From Euryarchaeota archaeon UBA13 (lineage in GTDB: Archaea > Thermoplasmatota > Poseidoniia > Poseidoniales > Poseidoniaceae), in the NCBI GenBank assembly GCA_002495945.1, contig DAHU01000052.1, forward strand, positions 1 through 15,658: 15,658 nt of DNA, given 5' to 3'. The translations under genes and the position numbers were made by a program. The notes beneath the pieces were generated by a model that was not told the origin of the DNA, did not search any database, and saw nothing but the letters and a program-made list of their open reading frames with translations. Positions 5,705-13,147 of the stretch are shown piece by piece. Position 1 is the first letter of the stretch. Each line of letters begins with the position of its first letter.

Positions 5705-8700
5705 CAGAGTTCTTCTTCAACCTTATTTTCTTGCTCTAATACTTGCTCATCTTTCTTTTCTTGCTCTATAGATTCGATTGCGTTGACAATGCCTTGCCTT
5801 TCTTCGATATCCTCAGTCATTTCGTTAGTTCTTTCAATCAAACTAGACAATGTACCCTCTTCCGCTGGTTCGTCTTCAATGAAGTTAAGCAGACCACCCA
5901 AACTTTTCGGAGGTGGAAGTGGTTCTGGCACTGTTGGCATATCCGACTGAGCCTCGAGACGCTTCTCAAGAGCGATAGCGCTAATTCGCTCGTCGAGTGG
6001 ATTATCCTTTGCAGATTCTATTTCACTGAGTTGGATAGCTCTCTCACGATCAAAGTCAACAATTCTTCGACTACAGCCGTCACCGCCATGAGTTATGCCG
6101 ATGTGATGGTCTGCCAAACGCAGAGATACTTTTCTTAGTGTCACCATCAGGAACTGAGCCTTCTTACTACGTTCTCTGCACATACCAGCGATTCTCTCAG
6201 CATTTATTGCGTCCAAATTCTGGTCTACTTCGTCGAAATAGTAAAATGGACTTGGGTCATAATCCTGGATTGCAAAAATAAGGGCTAATGCAGCCATTGA
6301 TTGCTCACCACCGGATAGTTGTAAACGATTCACCTTAGACGATTTGCCCTTTGGTTTAGCCCATAATTCAAGGCCACCCTTGAATGGCTCATCTGGGTTC
6401 TCAAGGTATAACTCGCCTTTACCACCATCACTCAATATCTCGTATGATTTTTGGAAATTTTCGTTGACCTTGTCCAATACCTTGACAAGTTTTTGTTTCC
6501 TTTGCGATTCTAATTTCTCCGTTATCTCGATTAAATTTGTTCTTCTCGACTGCAGTTGTTTGAATTCAACTTTCATGGAGTCAAGTCTTTCCTCGCACTC
6601 AGCATATTGTTCTATAGCAAGCATGTTAACTGGCCCATGCTTTTCCATTGCTCTTTCTAAAGTTCTAACTCGCTTTTCTGCATCGCCAACAGATGGCAGG
6701 CTAACATCACTTGATGCAGGTTCGATGTTCTGTGCCTGCATGTCAGAATATAATTCATTTATAGCCGTGTCCTTATTGATAATAGAACGGCCTAATTCGT
6801 CACTTAGACGTCTACGAGATTGTGCATCGGTTGACTTTTGAGTTAGTTCAGTTCTAAGACTTGCTCGCTCATCAACCAAAGCGATTCTTTCATCCTCCAA
6901 CCCCTTATTTTCTTCCAGTAATTGGGTGCGCTCATCTTCTCTATCTTTCAATTCAATCGAATCCGTAGCAATCGAGGCTTGCAAGTTATCCATCATTTCA
7001 CTACGAGCAATAATGGCGGCATCGATAGATTCTATCCTTTTGGTTAAATCGCTAACTCTGTCGCTGAGTAGTGATTCATGTTCATTACCGCTGTCAAGTG
7101 CTGTTAATGCATTTGCCATTACTCCCTCGGCGTCAACTCGCTTTATCTGCGCAGCATGTAACCGATCTTTTAGATGGGCGGGACTTGATGCTTCCATACT
7201 TTCTCGAGTTTCGGAAATCTTCACATTAAGACCAGCGACACCGGATTGTGCATCATCCAATTCGTCTAATTGTTGGCTAGCAGTGGTTTCAAGTTCTGCC
7301 AATTTTGCTTCATTTGTAGCAACTTCCGCCAACGATTTATTGTATACTGATTTTGCTTGTTTTAGTTCTGCTCGCCATTCTTGAAGTTTTACCGCTTGAT
7401 CACTATCTGTCAATTGGTTTATTTTTGTACGCAATTGTTGTTGCTGAACTCTTGCTTCATGCAAAGCGGCGGATACAGTTTCCGACATGAGTTTTAAGTT
7501 ATCAATTTCACTTGAAAGTTTCTCGAGTTCGCTGGCACCTCTTATACCGCCGCCAAAGGAAACTGACATCTTACGTTTTGAACCACCAATCATTGCACCT
7601 CCTGCTTCCGTGACGTCGCCACGCAAGGTTACAAGCCTAACTCCACCCATGTAACTCCTCGCAGTCGAAAGCGAGTCTACAATCAAGGTGTTTCTAAGCA
7701 CGAACTTGATAGCGGTGTCTATCTTTGCATCATAATCAAGAAGTTCGTGAGCGAAGCCTACTACTCCAGATTTCTTGGAAACCATTAGCGCTTTTCCAGC
7801 AACTCGATAATTACTCAATTTATTTAGCGGCAGGAATGTCGCTCTGCCTGCTCTACGCTCAGCAAGCCATTTGATGGCTTTGGCGGCAACTTCATCACTC
7901 TCTACAACGATAGAAGTCATGCCGCCTCCAATAGCAGTTGCTAAGGCGCTTTCATGAGCGGAATCAATCGGCGCACATAATTCGGCAATCGACCCAATAA
8001 TGCCAGTTAGTTCTCCGTTATCGCGCGCAGATATTACCGCAGCAGCGCCTCCAGCCATGCCTTTGGCACCTGATGTATTTTCCATTTCAGCCCTAAGGCG
8101 CTCACGACTCCTCTCTGCTTCTCTTAGCTTGGATTCAATTAACTGGGATTCTCCAACTAGTTTCTCTTCACTTCGTTGGGCTGAAATTAGGTCTTTAGAA
8201 AGTTTATTTCGGTCTAGCCCTGAATCACTACCGGTTAATTCTTCACCGCGTATTTCTAATTCGCCTAGAGCCAAACGATTTTCCTCTGCATCATCTTGTG
8301 CTTTAGACAACTGTTCCGCAATCAATTCGGCTTGAACCGCAGTTTTGTTAACCTCATTTTGCGCCATTGTTAGTTGCTCGTTGGCTTGTTCAAGCTCCCC
8401 GAGTAACTTTGTCAATTGTTGAGAGAATTTCGCACTTTCATCACCTGAAGATTCCATAATTTTCTGAACTTCAGCTTCTTCTGATTTGGCTTCAGATAAA
8501 GCAATCTTTGATTCGTCTAAGTCTGATTTAGCCGACTCAAGACTAGTGACAAACTCCTGTAACGCTACTTGTGCGCTAGTCAACAGCTCTGATAATTCTG
8601 CAAGTTCTTGTTTGTCATCGATATCTTTTTGTTCAGCGTCAGCAATCTTGTCTTTGTTAGTATCAATTTTGAGGTGTAAATCGAAAATGACTTTGTTTAG

Positions 8701-9606
8701 TCCTTTGCTTTCTCCCCCAGTTAATTCTTCTATTTGTTTTTGCAAATCGCCAATTTGATCGTCTAGTGAAAGTAGTGTCTTAGAGCCCTCTCTAACCTGT
8801 TGTTCTAGGTCATTGGCTTCCTCTAAATATCTAGATTGTTCATTTACTTGATACTCTTTCTCTGCTAGTTGGCTAGCATAATTTGCTTGATAAGACGTGA
8901 CTCTAGCTTGGGATAATTCCTCGACCAAGTCCTTGACTTTCATTGCTAAATCCTTTTGCTTTTTCAGTTCTTTTAGGCGTATTTTTTGGCTGTCTTCAAG
9001 GAGTTTGATTCTTTCAATATAGTCATCTACGCTATCCTTTTGGCGGTCTGCCTTGCGTATTTCATCATCATAAAGAGTGACTCCTGCAACACTATCAAGA
9101 ACCTTCCTTCGCTCTTTTGCCGTCATCTTTGCCAAACTAGTGACATCGCCTTGTAAGACAATATTATATCCATCGGGTCGAGCATTTGCTGCTCCTAAAA
9201 TCCGGTGAAATGATTTTTGTGAACTTTCATCCCCGTTGAGATGATAATTGGTAACGACGTTACCGCTCTTAGTCAAACGAATTGAACGAGACATTCGAAC
9301 TTCTTCCATGTTTAAGGGTAACCTTCTACGTCCATTGTCAAGTAGAGGATTGGCAAATACTAGCGTTACACTGCATGAGCGGGCAGCATTGTGGTTATTA
9401 CCACCATTGAAAATAAGGTCTTTCGAATTCTGTGCTCTAATGGTTTTGTTCGACCTCGGTCCAAGGACAAATTGTATCGCATCGCCACAATTAGACTTAC
9501 CAGAGCCATTAGGCCCTGTAATTGCGGTAAAACCTCTGTCTAGAGGTATGACTACCTCTCCTCTAAACGATTTGAAATTCGAAACTTCAAGTGCTTTAAG
9601 ATACAT
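5704..9606 (-). CDS. smc: Chromosome segregation/condensin ATPase SMC
   Basis: 1300 residues. It forms the ATP-driven ring of the SMC-ScpAB complex that organises and segregates the chromosome. The start MYLKALEVSNFKSF is the canonical SMC N-terminus. Walker A is GPNGSGKSN (31-39) and the Q-loop LQGDVT (151-156). A first coiled coil covers about 165-515 and the hinge about 530-670 (GIIGSIAELC to AGGAMIGGS). The second coil covers about 690-1050. The ABC signature LSGGEQ is at 1097-1102, and Walker B FYYFDE has Asp1125 and catalytic Glu1126, followed by D-loop NLDAINA. VTLRKV (1155-1160) stands where many SMCs have Leu-Arg instead of the ABC histidine. The conserved head ends near 1190. About 110 further residues form an acidic, proline-containing tail ending EEEL, beyond the usual SMC length of about 1150-1200. 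It is first in the operon and its stop overlaps the scpA region. Confidence 0.97.
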   Translation of the reverse strand: MYLKALEVSNFKSFRGEVVIPLDRGFTAITGPNGSGKSNCGDAIQFVLGPRSNKTIRAQNSKDLIFNGGNNHNAARSCSVTLVFANPLLDNGRRRLPLNMEEVRMSRSIRLTKSGNVVTNYHLNGDESSQKSFHRILGAANARPDGYNIVLQGDVTSLAKMTAKERRKVLDSVAGVTLYDDEIRKADRQKDSVDDYIERIKLLEDSQKIRLKELKKQKDLAMKVKDLVEELSQARVTSYQANYASQLAEKEYQVNEQSRYLEEANDLEQQVREGSKTLLSLDDQIGDLQKQIEELTGGESKGLNKVIFDLHLKIDTNKDKIADAEQKDIDDKQELAELSELLTSAQVALQEFVTSLESAKSDLDESKIALSEAKSEEAEVQKIMESSGDESAKFSQQLTKLLGELEQANEQLTMAQNEVNKTAVQAELIAEQLSKAQDDAEENRLALGELEIRGEELTGSDSGLDRNKLSKDLISAQRSEEKLVGESQLIESKLREAERSRERLRAEMENTSGAKGMAGGAAAVISARDNGELTGIIGSIAELCAPIDSAHESALATAIGGGMTSIVVESDEVAAKAIKWLAERRAGRATFLPLNKLSNYRVAGKALMVSKKSGVVGFAHELLDYDAKIDTAIKFVLRNTLIVDSLSTARSYMGGVRLVTLRGDVTEAGGAMIGGSKRKMSVSFGGGIRGASELEKLSSEIDNLKLMSETVSAALHEARVQQQQLRTKINQLTDSDQAVKLQEWRAELKQAKSVYNKSLAEVATNEAKLAELETTASQQLDELDDAQSGVAGLNVKISETRESMEASSPAHLKDRLHAAQIKRVDAEGVMANALTALDSGNEHESLLSDRVSDLTKRIESIDAAIIARSEMMDNLQASIATDSIELKDREDERTQLLEENKGLEDERIALVDERASLRTELTQKSTDAQSRRRLSDELGRSIINKDTAINELYSDMQAQNIEPASSDVSLPSVGDAEKRVRTLERAMEKHGPVNMLAIEQYAECEERLDSMKVEFKQLQSRRTNLIEITEKLESQRKQKLVKVLDKVNENFQKSYEILSDGGKGELYLENPDEPFKGGLELWAKPKGKSSKVNRLQLSGGEQSMAALALIFAIQDYDPSPFYYFDEVDQNLDAINAERIAGMCRERSKKAQFLMVTLRKVSLRLADHHIGITHGGDGCSRRIVDFDRERAIQLSEIESAKDNPLDERISAIALEKRLEAQSDMPTVPEPLPPPKSLGGLLNFIEDEPAEEGTLSSLIERTNEMTEDIEERQGIVNAIESIEQEKKDEQVLEQENKVEEEL

Positions 9607-9735
9607 CCCAATCCCTCAAGTGGAAAATAAATCCAACCTTAATCCTTAGAGCGCGTCTCTAGGGGTCTTAAAGTATGCTAGTCTTGAGCATTCAATGCGG
9701 CGGTTTTTGGGGGTGTATTCTCTAACCGAAACAAA
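9607..9735 (-). promoter_or_regulatory. Intergenic region upstream of smc (promoter and palindromes)
   Basis: This 129-base gap must hold the smc promoter and the 3' end of the preceding gene. Several AT-rich TATA-like runs are present (minus strand TTTATTTT, GGATTAAGG, ACTTTAAG) and I cannot choose between them. A perfect inverted repeat, GCATT-C-AATGC, lies at 9688-9698. A short stem TAGAG/CTCTA with a CGCGT loop lies at 9647-9661. Either could be an operator or part of a terminator. A weak GAGGG lies 7-11 bases before the smc ATG. Confidence 0.35.
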
Positions 9736-10509
9736 CTAAATTGAACCAGTAAAATCACACTTTTCACAACCAGCACCATCGCAATAGGGACAAGTTGCCT
9801 GAACATTTAGTGAATTATTACTTTTCATTGTTAATTTTGAATCTCTATGCATTAGTGGTGAGCGGGCTACGCGTTGCTGTTTACCATGTAATTCTGCCAG
9901 AGGGCTATCGACAGTACCATACTTTGACCGGAACTTATCTGCCACTTTTCTGCGTTTCTCCAAACGCTTTGTGGTCAGATTTGCTACCTCAGATTCCCAA
10001 TATTTCGGTCCTCTCATCATATATGCACCAATAATTGCCATGCCCAACTGTACCGCAAGAGGAGATACATCGAGCGGAATTAGACTAGCAATACCCTTTG
10101 AGCTTACCGAGGTTGGTAATAATTCTAAACGATCTAAAATCGCTAGACCAAATAGCGTACATCCACCAATGAAAGCCAGTCGTCGAAATCTTTTCGCCCA
10201 TCTCCCCTGCTGTGGAAATCTAAATTTACCAACAAAAATCATGAACAAACCTTCTGCGAGGAGGAGTAAATCAGCCCCGTTCCAATCCCCTGCATTACCT
10301 AAGCAAAAACTATCGTTACCCTCAGCAAGTTCCTGTTCAATTTCAGATATTGCACAGTGTGGCTCAAGCATTTTCAAAACGTCTAGTTTTGAAGTCTCCG
10401 CACCATCAATCAATTGAGGAGCCACCATGCCAAACTGCACATTAGCTACGACAAATATGGCCATGGACACACCAATCACGGTTGCGATGTTGCGCCTTAA
10501 CCCCGCCAT
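9736..10509 (-). CDS. Four-helix membrane protein with C-terminal zinc knuckle, function unknown
   Basis: 257 residues from ATG 10509-10507. Predicted topology: a short basic N-terminus (MAGLRR), helix 1 at about 8-28, an outside loop with Cys52 and Cys69 that could form a disulfide, helix 2 at about 79-95, a strongly basic inside loop (KFRFPQQGRWAKRFRR), helix 3 at about 110-127, a short outside loop, helix 4 at about 148-165, then a basic cytoplasmic tail. The tail ends in CPYCDGAGCEKCDFTG with Cys240, 243, 248 and 251. This is a four-cysteine zinc knuckle resembling half of the DnaJ central zinc domain. An in-frame start further upstream (TTG 10608 or ATG 10584) would overlap or touch nadB and leave no divergent promoter, so the internal ATG directly before helix 1 is preferred. 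I do not recognise the family. It precedes smc by 129 bases and may or may not share its transcript. Confidence 0.75.
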   Translation of the reverse strand: MAGLRRNIATVIGVSMAIFVVANVQFGMVAPQLIDGAETSKLDVLKMLEPHCAISEIEQELAEGNDSFCLGNAGDWNGADLLLLAEGLFMIFVGKFRFPQQGRWAKRFRRLAFIGGCTLFGLAILDRLELLPTSVSSKGIASLIPLDVSPLAVQLGMAIIGAYMMRGPKYWESEVANLTTKRLEKRRKVADKFRSKYGTVDSPLAELHGKQQRVARSPLMHRDSKLTMKSNNSLNVQATCPYCDGAGCEKCDFTGSI

Positions 10510-10592
10510 GTTAATACGAGTCGCGGTGAGTTTGATAGTGGTGTCGCTCAAACACTTCAAAAATGAGTTGTATTTGGAAGTCATTGCTGACC
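10510..10592. promoter_or_regulatory. Divergent promoter region between the membrane protein gene and nadB
   Basis: 83 bases separate the two preferred starts. On the plus strand TTGTATTT lies 18-25 bases before the nadB ATG. On the minus strand CTATCAAAC lies about 22-30 bases before the other ATG. Both are only TATA-like. Neither start has a convincing Shine-Dalgarno site (only GGAAG before nadB), which is compatible with leaderless or short-leader transcripts. Confidence 0.3.
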
Positions 10593-12212
10593 ATGACCAA
10601 GATAGCAATTATTGGTAGCGGAATTGCAGGACTGTTCTCCGCATTGAAACTTGCAAATAGTGGGTATGAAGTCACCATAATAACCAAGCAACGAATCAAA
10701 GATTCCTCAACTAATTGGGCTCAAGGAGGCATTGCGGGAATTCTTGACAAAACCAACACGAGCGGCAAGGAAGCACACATCGAAGACACGCTAAAATCAG
10801 GTGACACACTATGCGACGAAACAGTAGTTCGTGAGGTTATTGACCGTGCTGCTGATTGTATCAGCGAATTGGTTAGTATTGGAGTAAATTTTGAGAAAAA
10901 TTCCCATGGAGAGTTCAAACTTGCAAAGGAAGGCGGACATTCTGAAAGACGAATTCTCCATGCCAAGGACGCTACTGGCAGGGAGATCGAACGCGCATTG
11001 AGCGATGCGGCAAAGCAACATCCAAACATTAAATTGATGAAAAATACCCTAGCAATCGATTTGATTCAACGCCATCATGGGAATCCAACAATGGGAGTTT
11101 GTGGAGTGTGGTGCCTCGATCAACAAAGCAAGGAAGTCATCACATTGGGAGCCGATGCCATCATTATTGCTACAGGTGGAGTTGGTCAGTTGTGGGCTAA
11201 AACCACCAATCCTAGTGTGGCAACTGGAGATGGAATTGCCATGGCCTACCGATGTGGTGCCTCGGTCAAAGATATGACATATATTCAATTTCATCCAACA
11301 TCATTAGCCCTTGAAAACGGACGCCCATTCTTGATTACCGAAGCTTTGAGAGGGGAGGGAGGGGTAATTCTTGATGAACAAGGACTAAAGCGATGGGAGG
11401 AAAGTTGTCAGCAAGCACTTACTAACGGCACTGATGTACCAAACCCAGAAGATTTCTCATTTACTTTAGAATTCTCAGAACTCGGTTCGATGGCAACAAG
11501 AGACATCGTGGCAAGAGCAATCGACCAAAATCTAAAGCAAAACGGCACAAAATGGGTTTACTTAGTCACATCACATCTAAACAAAACAATGCTCAGTAAT
11601 TCTTTTCCCAATATGCAGCAGCATTTGGACAGGTATAATTTGATTCTCGGTAAAGATCACTTGCCAATATCCCCCGCTGCCCATTATATTGTAGGCGGCC
11701 TAGACGTTGATAGATTCGGCAGACCCAGAGGACAAAATAAGGGTGAAATAATTCCATATCTATATGCGATAGGAGAAGTTGCTTGTACTGGAATGCACGG
11801 TGCTAATCGGCTTGCATCCAACAGTTTGCTAGAAGCAGTGGTATTTGCTGATAGCGCTGCTAATCATTTGATAGAAAACCCCCCTGAATCAATCAATCAC
11901 AAGTTACCAGATTGGCGTGCAGACGGGTTAGAGGTTCTTACTGAACATGCACCAATTGTCAATGATTTGGGTCTACTCAAGGAGACTATGTCTACAGAAG
12001 TAGGCATTGTAAGAAATAATCAACGGCTAAATAGAGCCTCAAGAAGAATAAAGTTGCTTGACAAAGAGATTGACATGATATGGAAGTCATCAATTGCAAC
12101 TAGACAGATTGTTGAATTGAGAAATCTTATCCAAGTAGCCAACTTAGTGATCGAAGACGCAATTGCTCAAACTGAAAATAGAGGACTTCACTATAATACA
12201 GATTTAGAATAA
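10593..12212 (+). CDS. nadB: L-aspartate oxidase
   Basis: 539 residues, matching the E. coli enzyme (540). It is an FAD enzyme that oxidises L-aspartate to iminoaspartate, the first step of de novo NAD synthesis, handing its product to quinolinate synthase NadA. The start MTKIAIIGSGIAGLFSALKL holds the Rossmann GxGxxG, followed by WAQGGIAGI (42-50). The active-site stretch KEGGHSERRILHAKDATGRE (112-131) contains the Glu113 and His116 region. The second FAD segment is IIATGGVGQLW and substrate-site QFHPT has His234. HYIVGGLDVD (364-373) and MHGANRLASNSLLEAVVFA (401-419, Arg406) are family signatures. The C-terminal helical domain ends RGLHYNTDLE, typical of NadB and unlike succinate dehydrogenase flavoprotein. 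The in-frame ATG at 10563 would add ten residues before the Rossmann strand and is rejected. NadA and NadC are not in the window. Confidence 0.93.
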   Translation: MTKIAIIGSGIAGLFSALKLANSGYEVTIITKQRIKDSSTNWAQGGIAGILDKTNTSGKEAHIEDTLKSGDTLCDETVVREVIDRAADCISELVSIGVNFEKNSHGEFKLAKEGGHSERRILHAKDATGREIERALSDAAKQHPNIKLMKNTLAIDLIQRHHGNPTMGVCGVWCLDQQSKEVITLGADAIIIATGGVGQLWAKTTNPSVATGDGIAMAYRCGASVKDMTYIQFHPTSLALENGRPFLITEALRGEGGVILDEQGLKRWEESCQQALTNGTDVPNPEDFSFTLEFSELGSMATRDIVARAIDQNLKQNGTKWVYLVTSHLNKTMLSNSFPNMQQHLDRYNLILGKDHLPISPAAHYIVGGLDVDRFGRPRGQNKGEIIPYLYAIGEVACTGMHGANRLASNSLLEAVVFADSAANHLIENPPESINHKLPDWRADGLEVLTEHAPIVNDLGLLKETMSTEVGIVRNNQRLNRASRRIKLLDKEIDMIWKSSIATRQIVELRNLIQVANLVIEDAIAQTENRGLHYNTDLE

Positions 12213-13139
12213 AGTTAGAGATTCAATCAACTTACTCAATAATTGGTTTAGTGGAGTTGACAACCCGTACCTTTCTGCGCGACTGACGATCATTTTATTC
12301 AAGAAACTAATTTCAGTAATTTTGCCCATTCTTACATCTTGAAGCATACTACATTTGTTTTCCCTGGTTTGTTGTAATACAGATTTTAGGTTTTGAATTA
12401 ATTCTTCATCACAATCAAGTTCGACTCCTTCCAATCTTGCAACCCTTGCCCCTTCGAGCATGACTTCAACGCATGTATCAAATATTTCTTCCTCGAGTAA
12501 CTCTCCGTTCATTTGACCCGTGATTGCTGCAATAGGATTTATTGCGATGTTTATCAGGACCTTTGACCAAATCAAATTGTGGCCATTCTCATTCCATACT
12601 GGGTTAAGCCCACATTTTTCAAGCAACTCTAGTAAATCGAGACACGAATCATATGTTGGGCTATTACTCACTTTTCCAAGATTTATTGCTCCATACCCTG
12701 CCCATTGTATAATGCCAGGTTCACGACGATATGCCCCGTGAGTTGTTGTTGCTGGAATCACTCTATGGCTCCCAAATTGCAGCGCAGCTGCCTCTAAATG
12801 ACCGAGTCCGTTACTCAAGACTAATACTTTCGAGTTTGGGTGTGACAAACGATGAGCGAGTTCGAGCAAATCGTTTACTTGACCAGCTTTTGAACATATG
12901 AAGATTACATCTGCCTGCCCGTCAAAAATAGAATTGACTCCGGCATCAGCGATTGAAATCTCATATTTTTCAGATGGTACACTAAAATTCTCTAAACCTT
13001 TGACTTCAATACCATTAACTGCTAGATTTGCAGCATGATCTCCCCTAGCATGAAGAAATAGTTGAATAGAGTCTAACTGCGCTAATTTTGCACCGATTAG
13101 AGTGCCAATGTTTCCCGCACCTAAGATTGCAATTTTCAT
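12204..13139 (-). CDS. panE: 2-dehydropantoate 2-reductase (ketopantoate reductase)
   Basis: 311 residues from the preferred start, normal for PanE. It reduces ketopantoate to pantoate with NADPH in coenzyme A synthesis, in the cytoplasm. The N-terminal Rossmann motif is MKIAILGAGNIGTLIGAKL (GxGxxG), with CSKAGQ at 82-87 and LSNGLGHLE at 108-116. The C-terminal domain has WSKVLINIAINPIAAITG with the likely catalytic Lys193 and Asn201. The family hallmark CSMLQDVRMGKITEISFLN (263-281) contains Ser264 and Glu276. Two starts are possible: ATG 13151, which overlaps the upstream stop as ATGA, and ATG 13139. The second gives the usual MKIAILGAG terminus and has GTGAT 4 bases upstream, so I prefer it. 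The gene follows the membrane protein gene as a two-gene unit. Its 3' end overlaps nadB by 9 bases on the other strand. Confidence 0.93.
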   Translation of the reverse strand: MKIAILGAGNIGTLIGAKLAQLDSIQLFLHARGDHAANLAVNGIEVKGLENFSVPSEKYEISIADAGVNSIFDGQADVIFICSKAGQVNDLLELAHRLSHPNSKVLVLSNGLGHLEAAALQFGSHRVIPATTTHGAYRREPGIIQWAGYGAINLGKVSNSPTYDSCLDLLELLEKCGLNPVWNENGHNLIWSKVLINIAINPIAAITGQMNGELLEEEIFDTCVEVMLEGARVARLEGVELDCDEELIQNLKSVLQQTRENKCSMLQDVRMGKITEISFLNKMIVSRAERYGLSTPLNQLLSKLIESLTLF

Positions 13140-13147
13140 AATATCAC

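Noticed and set aside
5743-9649. Several Ser- and Leu-rich open frames of 90-165 codons on the plus strand inside smc
   Set aside because: They are antisense shadows of the coiled-coil coding sequence, with compositions explained by reverse-complemented Glu, Lys and Leu codons and no domain signature.
9640-9715. Intrinsic terminator from the CG-rich stem at 9647-9661 or the T-run near 9704
   Set aside because: The stem is only five pairs, and the T-run lies on the plus strand, where no gene ends.
10563-10592. ATG 10563 as nadB start
   Set aside because: It places ten extra residues before the Rossmann strand, and MTKIAIIGSG is the normal NadB terminus.
10510-10608. Longer N-terminus (from TTG 10608 or ATG 10584) of the four-helix membrane protein
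   Set aside because: It would overlap or abut the nadB start and remove the divergent promoter. The hydrophobic helix follows directly after ATG 10509 with a proper basic lead.
10593-12212. Succinate dehydrogenase or fumarate reductase flavoprotein
   Set aside because: No iron-sulfur or membrane subunit genes lie nearby, and the EGGHSxRRILHA stretch and RGLHY end are NadB-type.
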